Positions 46,701-58,700 of a stretch of 64,000 nt of DNA are shown here, piece by piece. Positions within the stretch are counted from its first letter, which is position 1; each line of letters starts with the position of its first letter. The DNA is taken from NCBI RefSeq assembly GCF_963678635.1, contig NC_087064.1:64287548-64351547 (forward strand), in the 5' to 3' direction. The translations under genes and the position numbers were made by a program. The notes under the pieces are model-generated. The model was not told the origin of the DNA, did no database searches, and saw only the letters and a program-made list of their open reading frames with translations. Source of the DNA: Symsagittifera roscoffensis. Lineage: Eukaryota > Xenacoelomorpha > Acoela > Convolutidae.

Positions 46701-49700
46701 AAAAATTTTTCCTGTTTATAACAAACTTTCGAACTTTTTCATGTATGACGATAAGGCTTTGAATTGTCTATGATGGATGGTATTGATATCTTTATTGTTT
46801 TTTTAGACCAAATGTTTCATAATTTTTAAGACTGGATCATTTTTTTGTTTTTTCTTAATTGTTTTTGTGTTGAGATTTTTTTGATTTTCCTTCCTCATTA
46901 AATTTGTTCAAAATTTTAGAGAACAAATCTTTGTCATTTATAGATTTGCATGGGATGGTGTTGTCTAATTTTTCTTCTGCTATCTTCTCATGCTTTTGTT
47001 CACATGTTGCTATTTCATCTTTTTGCAGTAAACTTTGATAAGGTTCTTCATCATCTGTAGCTGTTTCAAAAAACAACTGGTCGCACCACTTTTACTAAAA
47101 GAAACGCTGGATTCGATTGCTAGATCCCTTTGTTTCAATTAGTAATTTAAATTCAAGTCTCACTTAATTTATATCATAGATCATAGTCAATCTGATCCTA
47201 GAGTTAAAATGATATTTATATAAACAGATAAGTTAAAAAGATTGATTAAATAGACAAAGTTTAAGTGTTATGCACAACTGTTCATCTTTTGTTAACTTTT
47301 ACCAATAGGAGGGGATGTTTATTTTATCAAATTATTTTTGTTTTTATTTCTTACAATATTCGTTGGAAGGTAGCGGAGAGAAGATGCCGAGAAGGTGTTC
47401 AATCCTTGCTGGGAAGGGTGTACTGTCTAGTCCTCACTGTCAGTTGGGGTATTGTCCGATGCTGGGGTTGTGGTAATTCGCTTTCCTTTCGGTCCATTAA
47501 ATTTGATTTAATAAATTTCTTCACTTAAATTTGTTTAAATTCTGAGTGAATCTATTTATTGTGAAAATTGAATCTAACACAAATTAAGGTTTATTAATTT
47601 GAAGAAGGAGAAAAATTAGAAGACAATTGAGAGTATTTTAGCTGGCCGTTTCAGCGTAAGGAATTAAAATCCTTGAAAAAAGCAGGTAGAATCAATCCGA
47701 AACAATGTTAGTTTGGTTTTCCCTGCACCTGCTATTAGACTTCAGTCCTCTCCTTATCTCTTATCCACCGTTTGATCAGGAGACTGACATTTGCATTTTA
47801 TCGATTTTTCATATTAAAAAATCAATATTTACTTTAACTGAGGGAACTCTCAATATTTTCACCTGCTTTTAAAATTCAGAGCAGCAGGGGTTTTATCTAT
47901 TTTCAAAATCAAAACAATAGAGACACTCCGTCCGACTGGGATTCTTATTTTGAAGTGTGAACAAAATTAGAAAAGAAAAGAGCCCACTCGGATCTTATGT
48001 AAACAACTAAAACAATAGCCTTTTGAATTTGTGTAACATTTGCAATAATACATCATATAGCCTTAAATGCATCCCAAAAACTCACTCCAATGAATTTGTA
48101 AATAATATGCACATAGCCTCAATTGCATTCTAAATGGTCGCGCTGATGAACATGTTATCAATAATCACATAGCCTTAAATGCATCCCAAATGGTCACTTT
48201 GATGAAATTCTTATTAACAATCATATAGCCTTAAATGCATCCCAAATGTTCAATCCAATGAACTTGTAATTAATTATCACATAGCGATAAATGTTTACCA
48301 CATGGTTACTCTGATGAACTTGTTATTATTAATCACATAGACTTCAATGCATCTTCAATGTTCACTCCAATGACAATTTTATGATTAGTCACATAGCTTT
48401 AAATGCATGCCAAATCTTCAATCCAATGAACTTGTAATTAATTATCACATAGCGATAAATGTTTACCACATGGTTACTCTGATGAACTTGTTATTATTAA
48501 TCACATAGACTTCAATGCATCTTCAATGTTCACTCCAATGACAATTTTATGATTAGTCACATAGCTTTAAATGCATGCCAAATCTTCACTCCAAGGATTT
48601 TCTTGTTATTATTTATCACATAGCCTTGAATGCATCCCAAATGGTCACTCTAATGAAATTGTTTTTATTAATTAGATTGCCTCAAATGTATCCCACATCG
48701 TCACTCTATGAACTTCTTGTTATTAATAATCACATAGTCCTAAATACATCCCAAATGCTCACTCTGATGAACTTAAAATTAATAAACACATGGCTTTAAA
48801 TGCATCCGAAGTCGTCACTCCATTGAACAACTTGTTAATAATAATCACATAGCGTTAAATGCATCCTAAATTGTCACCCCAATGAACTTTTTGTTATTAA
48901 AAATGACATAGTCTTAAATGCATCCCCAATGGTCACTCTGATGAACTTAAAATTAATAATCACATGGCCTTAAATGCATCCCAAATTGTCACTTTTGGTT
49001 AATAATTATCCTTTAACCTTAACTGCATTCACAATCGCTCACTCTGATGAACTTGTTTTTTTTTAATCACATAGCTTTAAATGCATCCCAAGTCGTCACT
49101 CCAATAAAAATCTCGTTAATAAAAATCACATAGCCTTAAATGCATCCCAAATGGTCACTCCAATGACCTTCTTGTTATTAATAATCACATAGCCTTAAAT
49201 GCATCCCAAATGGTCACTTTGATGAACTTATTATTAATAATCATGCACCCTTAAATTCATCCCAAATGTTCGCTCCAATGATTTTGTGATTAATAAGCAC
49301 ATAGCCTCAAATGCATTTTAAATGGTCGCGCTGTTGAACTTGTTATTAAAAATCACATAGCCTTAAATGCATCCCAAATGGTCACTTTGATGAACTTATT
49401 TTTAATAATCATACAGACTTATAAGCATTCCAAATGTTAAATCCAATGAGATTGTGATTAATAATCACATAGCCTCAAATGCCTTCTGAATGGTCGCGTT
49501 GATGAACTTGTTATTAATAATCGCATATCCTTAAATGCAAGCCAAATCGTCACTCCAATGAACATCTTGTTATTAAAAATCACATTTTAAATGCATCTTA
49601 AATGTTCACTCTGATGAAATTGTTTTAAATAACCACATAGCTTTAGATGCATCCCAAATTGTCACCCCAATGACTTTCTTGTTAATAATTATCACATTGC

Positions 49701-52700
49701 CTTAAATGCATCCCCAATGGTCACTCCAATGAACTTTTTGTTCGTAATAACATAGAATAAAGTGCATTTCAAATGGTTATTCCGAGGAATTTGTTGTTGG
49801 TGATCGAATAGTCTCAATGAGCCTCATATGGTCACTCCGATGAACTTGTTATTCGTTATCACGTAGCCTAAAATGCATCACAATTGATCACTCAGTTGCA
49901 CAAATTGTCACACCGATTAACTTGTTGTTCGTAATCACATGGCCTGATGCATCCCAAAGTGTCACACCGATGAAAATATTATTCATGATCACGTAGCCTA
50001 AATTGAACCCCCAAAACTAACTCCGATGAACTTGAGGTTTGTGATCAGGTAGGTTAAATTGGATCCCAAGAGGTCACTTCATTGGTTTTGATATTTGTGA
50101 TCATATAGTCTAAATTTCAAACCAAAAGGTCACTTCGTTGAACATATTGCTTGAGATCGTTTAGCATGAAACGCGTTCCAAATGGTCACTCCNNNNNNNN
50201 NNNNNNNNNNNNNNNNNNNNNNNNNNNNNNNNNNNNNNNNNNNNNNNNNNNNNNNNNNNNNNNNNNNNNNNNNNNNNNNNNNNNNNNNNNNNNNNNNNNN
50301 NNNNNNNNNNNNNNNNNNNNNNNNNNNNNNNNNNNNNNNNNNNNNNNNNNNNNNNNNNNNNNNNNNNNNNNNNNNNNNNNNNNNNNNNNNNNCTTTTTGG
50401 AAAATTTTTACCAAAAAATTGCGTTTTTTCGGCGCGCGCTCCCCCCTCAAAATTAGCATATATTTTAGTATATACTTTAGAAAACTTTTAGAGTCCGTCA
50501 CCAAAAATGGATATTTCAAAATAGTACAAAGGGGGAACCCTTTGGGTCGGCAGGGGCTCGAATCCGTGAGTGAAGGGGGCGTCCGCCCCCCCCCCCCCCC
50601 CCCCTAAATCCGCCCCTGCTCCTATCAAGGATTATTCTAATCAATAGGGCAAGTTCTGTCAACATAACCCGAAATGGTTGTGCATGTGCGTGCCTGGATA
50701 TAAAGTGAATGCTTTTGGAGAATCTGGCGGCGAAAGTCCAGCGGAGAGTTTCGATGGCGAACAGGAGGAAGTCCAGCTTCTCACTGCTTTCCAACAGAGC
50801 GGCAACTTCTGAGAAGGAGGGGTGCATTGCCACCCACGCCCCCCGCTCTGCCTCTCCCAAACTGAAGAAACGTCAATCATTTTGATCCTTACTCTTAACT
50901 ACGACAATTGAAAGTACGAAAGAAATGAGCCACCTTTTAAGATTATAATAATAATCATAATAGAAATAATAATAATAAATTATTTCCAAGTGAAACATTG
51001 CACGTATAGAATTACAAATGAAGAACTCTTTAACAAAAACATTACTTGAGGCCCTGCCGCCTGCATTTTTTAAAGCCATTTGATGTAGCCGTTTGTAGTG
51101 GAGACTGTGTAAAACATACTTGTATTATGTTGTTACGTAATTAATTACTAATGCTGCTACTGCAACATTCACGTATCACCAGTGGCGACGCTTTTTGCCG
51201 GTTTATACTCTTTGGCAGGAAACAAAAAAAAACAGACGGTATGAAACAATTTTTTGGGGCGCTAAGCGAGCTGACCCCGGGGGTGCGACTTCGGCAAAAA
51301 TGAGGAATCAATTGTACGGGACGTGTTATAGCAATCGAGTCAAATGTGACGCAATGAAACAGAGCCTGAGGCAGCCCTGATAAAATTACACGTCGATGGA
51401 TGGTAACTTGTATCTTAGGCATCGCAATTTCTAAACAAGGCCGAATTAAAATGCAACAAAAATGAATTGATATTGTTAGCTGTCGTGTGGGTAGTTACCC
51501 ATTACCAAAATCATTTGATTAGGCTCTGCTTAGGATCGTAACTGACCGTAAAGCCTTCTTTTCATTTTGTCAGAAAAGAAAAAAAAACACGTTTAGTTTT
51601 TCGGCTGCTACCATTCGATTAAATAGTATTATGTGGATCGTTTATTTAAACTCCTAGTGAGAACAGCTCCTGAAAATTCCGAGCTGGATAAGTTTTTTAT
51701 TGTAGCGCAGATTAATGCAATTAAACGGTTATTAAAATCGTCGGCAAAAGAAAGCGGTAGTGTATTGAAAAACCAAAATGACGTAGTATTTAGAAGAAAA
51801 AAAATTGAGATTGACGTCTTCGGAAGGAATGAGCAGCAAATGAGCTAATTGACACGTTTCGAAAGTGTCATTTGATCAAAATTTGTACTGCACAACACAC
51901 GCGCACTGCACACTCCCGAATTTGAGAATTCATCAAACCAATACGAATGACTGAAAATCAAGCCAATTGTCTTCATTCTAAGTTTAAGTAGGGCCAGGAT
52001 GCCTTTTATGTTCATGACACTAACTCTGTTCATGAGACTTTGGCTGAGTTTTCTAATATCCCGCTGGTCATGTTTCCGTCTCTTTTAGTTTGTTGGCTAC
52101 AACGCGGAATTAATTTATGGCAGTTCTCGCTAAAGATTAAGAAATTTCAGATTGTATCGCAAAGGCTTTGAAAACAAACAAAATAGGAACTGAATAAAAT
52201 GTTAGGACCTTATTTCGGTGTTTAGGCAGATAAAATAATTACATCCAACGGCATCATTTTACTCGCGGAGAGGATGGTGGTACCGCCACATTTGAGATTA
52301 ATGGCCACATCAATTAATGGCTTGTTCTCCGTCTGACAACCATTTCAGTAGTGAGAAGGACACGACTTAGCACACAGTCGCGCGTAACGCGTCGTCAAGT
52401 AACTTGTCCTGGAACAATGTTTGTGTTTCTTAGATAAGAACAAGAGCTTTTTTCAAGAATTTGTTATGCACATTAGCCGACGATGATTCGAAGATTGGAA
52501 TGTACGATCGAATCGAATATCCGTTAGTGAGAGGTCAATCAGAACAAGGCACCAGTGGGGGGACTAACAGAGCGCCCGTTCTCACTGCGCACCAAACAGG
52601 TTACGAATTATTACCAGGGTCGTTTAACATCTGAACCGTATATGATTTGATAACCGATCAAGTGGTACGCTAAAATGGATTCAAATTATTCAAAAAACTG

Positions 52701-55700
52701 ACCTTTCAAAAATTTTGGCGCGAAACCAACGAATGCTTGGGCACAATATAGTACCACACAGCCTTCGGCGGTAAAGTTGGCTGGGACAAGTAACCGGTCG
52801 ATGATCCTCTGAAGGAAGCAGCTGTTCAGACCACCCAAGAATCGGTGGGAAGGATCGACGGGAGATAACGCCGAAGGTCATTGGAAAGGCAGTACATCCA
52901 ATTGTCATAAACAAATCTTCCGATGGCCCAACAACTTTGGAAACTCCAATAATTATTTGTCATACGAAAACACCGCAGGAATTCTAGTTAGCACCGAAGA
53001 GAACGAGTTAGTGGTGGGAAATTAGGAAATAGAGACAACAGAGTCTAAGTTTGAAAAAATCGTAGCATATTTCCGTTTCGGAGGAGAACAGTAGTGTACC
53101 GGATAACCCGATAGTCTTGTTTTCAACGAAGGATACGTAGGTTGGACAACGAGGCGAACATGCATGGTTCGACCGATATGAATGTTCAAGATGGATCTTA
53201 TCCAAGAACGGAAGGGAATGAGTGGACAACAAAACCAGAGGCAGTCGAAGTGGAGTTGTCAAGTAATTCACCGAGGAACATAAGGACATAGATATTCGGA
53301 ATAAAATCAATCCAATTTGAACATCAAATCCGATATTGCGTCACAAAACTAGCCCGTTGAGGGATCGCAAACCGCCCGAATTTTTAGGCGAACGTTTTTT
53401 TTTACGAGCGCGATATCAGCAGAGACCCAAATAAATATTGTATTCTCAATTAGAAAAAGTTCTGATGATCGAAATGAACTGTCACAGACAACACCGGGGC
53501 GTTCCTCTTCGAAAACCATAAGCAGACCCAGGGTCGGAATGCGTTGAAGCGGAGACCGTACCATAACCACCAGAGATCAGGGTGCTCCTGCGAAGACTCC
53601 GATCCCAAAACGCAATGCAAATGATACATATTTCGACCGCGAGGGTACCAGACTATATTCAGGACGACATCATGAGCTTAGATGAAGAAGTGTCGGGTCA
53701 TTTTGTCGACGTTTCGGACAAGCTGCGAAGAACTACTGGGGACACACTGGGGAACAGACTATATTCAGGACGATTTTCAGGACTATATGGGCTTAGATTT
53801 GGAGTTGTACGGTCAATTTGTCGACGTCCCAGACAAGCTGCGAAGAATTGTGAAACATACCAAGTGTGAACCCTCGGTTACCGATGCTCGAGAAAATACA
53901 GTCGACGAATTCAGAGTACCAGCACTGTATCAGGGACTCGAAGCCAAAATTGAAAAAGCCGTGAGAGCCAAACCCTGGGGAAACTAGTAGATGCAGCTCA
54001 AGCAGAGATTAAACGTACAGGAGAGACAATCGACAAAGCGGGCCTCGAGCTACTTCACCGTATTGCAACGGGGTCGTGCGTCTCAACGACGATTGCGAGA
54101 TGAGTGCTTATCTCGAACCCACAGGACGATCAAACAAACGAAGTCGCTAAACCAAAGGAAACATTACCCATGGCGGCAATGGACGAAGCTGTGTCACCGG
54201 AGATGACAGAGGAAAAGCCGGCCGAGTGAACCCAACCGGAGGAGCCAGGGGTTCAAATCATGCAACGGGTAGCAGAGTTAGTCATTATTAGAGGCGACTC
54301 CAGAGACCCGATGGCAAGAGACGAGTTAGATATAGCCGACGAAGTGTCTGCTATCAGTATGACTGAGGGAAACCGACTCGAGGGAAGAACTCGAGAGTTT
54401 ATGAAACTTTAAAAATTTTCCGGGAAGAGGGGAGAAAAATAGGGGGCTATTAGATGCACCTCAAAGTACCAAAGGTAACTAACACGATAAAATTACACAG
54501 AACTTTAAAAACTTATTGGATTAAATGTAGTAAAACTGATTGAAAAAATTATTATGTTTTCATTTATTTGAAGAGGAAAGGTAGTGGAGAATGTGTAAAA
54601 CATATCTATTTGATGTTAATACGTCATTAATTACTAATGTCAAGGTCATCTCTGTAGTTAGCGTAACATTCAAGTAGCGCCGGTTTTTGTTTGAATTCAA
54701 GTTTTTTCACTTACGTTTTGTTGCATTGTTATATGACCACGAGATTACTTCCACACCGTTTCCATCTTGAGGAGCTGGCTGACATTGGGAAACCTTCGGC
54801 CGGGACCGAAGTGGAGTTCGAACCTATTACCCACGACCAGCATGCAAGCGGTTCAGTTCTTAATGGAGGCCTGATGTTGCGCCCTGGATACGAATTACTT
54901 GAATTTTAAGAGAACATGAATCATGGTGCCCCTCGAACCTCCAACCTTTCTATTGACAAGTGTAGACTATGCCATTTTACCGCCGCTCCTATCATGACAA
55001 TTGTCTAGCTTTCAGAATGTGATCTGAATCCTAACCCGCATTCCAGAGCTGAAACTAGGCCCGGCTGTTGGCCAAGCTATCTCAAAAACCGTAATTTGAT
55101 TTAAGAGAGCGCTACTGTTAACTTTTGTGGTAAATTGTTTTCATAAGATTTTGTATTATAACTAGTTTTGAACTCAAAACTACGGAAATAATCAAATAAC
55201 GAAAAACTGTCGCACAAAAACAAGTCTCCTCGAAAGTACAAAGCCTGTTTATCGTGCTTACTGCCAATCTAAACCGAGTTTTTTGTTTCGGCGCTTGAAA
55301 AAAGTAACGGAATATATATACTCAGGTTGATTCTTTGTTTTCTATTCAGACCCATTTCAGCGATCGAAACAATAGTTTTCAAGGCAAAAGTTTTACGCGC
55401 TTTTGGAAACATTGAGCCCCCGAGTCGGAATTTCTAACAGGGCTGATCGCATCAAGGCGATGAATTGAACTTTTCTTTTGCCCTTCAACGTCTATGTAGT
55501 GTGCAAATTTAAACATTTTTATGTAGTTTAAAAAATTGAAACTTTCAAAACAAATTTCTTACTTTTTTGAAAATCATTACCCTCCCACGCTAATTAAAAA
55601 ACAATTTTAGCATAAAATAAGGTAATAGCTACATTAAATAGCACGCCTCGGTTCAAATTTGAACGATTTCTGAGCCGAACTAACTGGCCGCTTACGAATT

Positions 55701-58700
55701 ACTAGCACGAAGTATCTCGCGCGTTAAATATCCCAAGTCGGCAATTTTTAGAATACTGTCATAAAATATATGTTTGAAAGTTTGATCGCAGGATATCAAT
55801 AGTGTTCTGATGATATAAAAAATTGTACCGAGACAAATCGCAACACAACACAACTCGTAACAAAAAGCAACTGAAATATTTAACGAAAGCGACAACTTGC
55901 AAAGCTTGAAAAGAATTTATAACAGAAAATTCTATTTAAGATTGCCGATGAGCGCACTATAATCGCCTACCCACTCCGCGGCAGAAACCGGCTCTTGATA
56001 TGTATAAAATCCTACCCTCTGTTGCCGAAATCGCAACACACTGAGTAGAAAAGACAGGTTGCCATCAAAAGGACGATTTGCGATTGAAACGATAATTTTC
56101 AAGGCAAAAATTTATTTGCATATGAAATTATCGACCCCCCCCCCCCCCCCGAGTCAAAACTTCTAACAAAGCTGATCGTATCAGGGCGACGCTTTGAATG
56201 TTTTGCTTTTCCTGTAATCTCTATGGAGTAATGCGAATATTTAAACATTTTTTTGGGTAAGAAAAACTGGAAATTATTTCGAACAACTTTATAACTTTTA
56301 TGAAATCATTAACATCTAATACAAAAAATGTCTTAAGCATATACTAAGTTAATAGCTAGACCAACTTGCATGCAACTAGCATGCTATAGAACAACTTGTC
56401 GCCGCTCCGAGACAAAAATTGGCTCTAAATTTTGTATGAAAATCTACCCATGTTTGCAAGATCGCAACACGTTGGCGCGACTGAAGCCGTGAGTATTTTA
56501 CAAGTTGTCTTTCAAGGTGAGTGGTGTATTAATAGAGATTGACTTTTGTTGGGAGTTGTCGCATTACGATAAATTTTTTTCAAAAAAAATAAGTTAAAAA
56601 GTAAAGTTGTGTAAAAAGTTTACTTCGGCCACAAATATTCGACCAGTTGCTTCGGAACATGAATACGCAAGAAAGGATTTTTTTGACACAAAAATTGTAA
56701 GTTGCAAAAACAAGTTATCTAAAAATTGCACCAGAAGTCGGAAACATTTGGACACTGGGGGTTCATGAACAGCTTTTTCGGTTTTTAGAGGTTGCATTGA
56801 ATTGATATGTGTAATGACTACTCTCTCAATTTAATTTTTTTTTGACCCAGTTAATTTTTTTAAACCTTAAGTTATCAAACGAATCACAAGTAAGAGAGAT
56901 TTGGTGTGATATTGTTTTCGACCCCATCTAATCATTCAGTAACTGTCTTCGACTGGAAAAACTAGCAAAAAAAAACCACGATTGGAACCAATTTTCATAT
57001 CTTTTCAGAAATAACTAAAACTAAATTAACTTTCTCTCTTTTTTAAGTTGAAAGGAAGATTTGAATTAAGTTACTGCATAACAAATGGATCCTCTTGACT
57101 TGGTTAAATTATTGTTTTTGTTTGATATTTTGAGCGATAAAGTATAACTCTGTTTTTATGTAACGAAAGTAAATCATTCGGAAATCACAAAAACTGAAAA
57201 AAAATATTTCATTGAAATCTACGTGCAACCAAACAGCTGAAATTCGTGTAAAACTAAAATCCAAAAAGAGATCCAATTACCGACTAAACTAGAACAGAAT
57301 AGAGTGAGCTATCTGTACACCGGAATTTTCTATATGGCACTCCATAAAACACAACTCAGCTCTTCTCCTCGACTCAGGTGTCATCAACACAATTTCTTCC
57401 TCTGTGTCAAAAAATGACCGATTGAACACTCACTTTGAAGTAGCTTAGATTTTTTTAAGAATTGAAATAATTTTGACCCCAGAGACCAGAGAGCCTAATT
57501 TGGGCGTACAGACGTTAATTTTTCGTCTGGTGTGTAATATTTTTCACCTATACAATAATCGGAACGATCTACTACCAAGCATTTGCTACACTGATTTGCT
57601 TATTTTATTTCGTGAAATTTAATTTATAATAGATTAGAGAACCATTGTTTTTTTGCTTTGCTCCTTTGAAGTTTGGGTCTGGCTACCTAGCACAGAAGTA
57701 AACAAGGACTGCTATCACTAAATACGACATCTACGACATCTGCAAGGGCAAAAACGATCAGCGACCACGAGTTAGGCATGCCCAACAAAACCACTCTATC
57801 CAGAGAAATCTTCTCATGGCCCAAAATCATCGGACACCTTTGCCGAGTTTATGAACAAGTTTTAAGTTGAATGATGAAGATGATAGTTGCTGACCGAATG
57901 GAAGTGAATGCAAAGTCGCGGGTGGCGTATTCGGTGGGACCCTTGAACAGGATGATTGAGAGGGGTTCGTTTTTCTGTCCCTCGAGAGAGGGGTCATCCG
58001 CCAAGATTCTGTCCAACCCCGCGCACACATCATCCAACTCATCTTCACTCAAGTTCATAGGGACATCTGTAGTCGTCAGGGGGTCCTCACACCTGCAAAC
58101 AAACGGCCATACTTTGCACACTTCCTGACAAACATTTTTACAATAAACCATTGGCAGTCATACAAATAGATCAATGATTTTTTTAAAAACATGTTTTCGA
58201 CTTTTTTAAGATGAATTAATCAAACTAATGTGTCGAGCTTTCCAAAATCAGTACAAAGGATATATTTCACCTTCTTTGTGCGCGCTACTCACTAAAAACT
58301 AGTGTACAAATTCAACCAAAAAGTCAAGTCGTTTAAATAAACTAACAAAGGGGGACCCTTTAGGTGGCCTGGGGAGGGGATTGAATCCCTGAGGGTTTAG
58401 GAGGGCGCCAAACCGCCCTCCTCCTAAAGAACTTCAATACTGTCCGTCAACTTTTCTTGTAGAATTGATGTACCATGCTCTATGTTTTCCGTTGTCTGTC
58501 TGTGTCTTTTGTTTATTTCCTCACTTGGAGAGTATAGTGAGACGCCCCCCTCCTCTTCAGGAAATCGACTGCTGACTACTTAAAAGTTCTCCCCTTTGGC
58601 ACTATTTTAAGACCTCCATCATTTTTGGCTGGGTGACCTTAAAATTTTTTTAAAGGTGTCTTGGCGATTTTTTGTTCATAACTGTCCAACATTTTTTTTG

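Larger units (their letters stand above)
39985..48040 (-). mobile_element. Env-bearing Ty3/gypsy-like element, incomplete
   Basis: An insertion that splits the satellite. On the minus strand it carries, in order, a pol linker, a DD35E integrase, an envelope-like region, an unknown ORF, and RING-type modules. A ~58-bp imperfect direct repeat (about 39985-40042 and 47092-47148) lies at both sides and may be remnants of LTRs; similarity ends beyond it. Gag, protease, RT and RNase H were not found, so the element is internally deleted. CATCA occurs at both junctions and could be a 5-bp target duplication, but this is weak. Confidence 0.7.

Noticed and set aside
47075-47092. TGGTGCGACCAGTTG next to the terminal repeat as a primer-binding site
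   Set aside because: It can equally be coding (WCDQL in frame with the following linker), and gag is missing, so the junction is more likely a deletion breakpoint.
36782-50192. CTGATGA motifs in the satellite suggested hammerhead ribozymes
   Set aside because: The core CTGATGA is not followed by a stem II and GAAA at the right distance, and the motif is explained as the reverse complement of the exon-derived TTCATCAG segment.
36782-50192. CRISPR-like regular repeats
   Set aside because: The units are contiguous tandem copies without unique spacers, and the context is eukaryotic.
50130-50607. Long open frames spanning the N run
   Set aside because: They are artefacts of reading through unknown bases; the flanks are satellite and MITE.
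57849-57894. Exon 4 reading through to the stop at 57849
   Set aside because: Not excluded, but the last 15 codons are AT-rich intron-like, while a donor at 57894 gives the exact phase needed for exon 5; kept as the alternative model.
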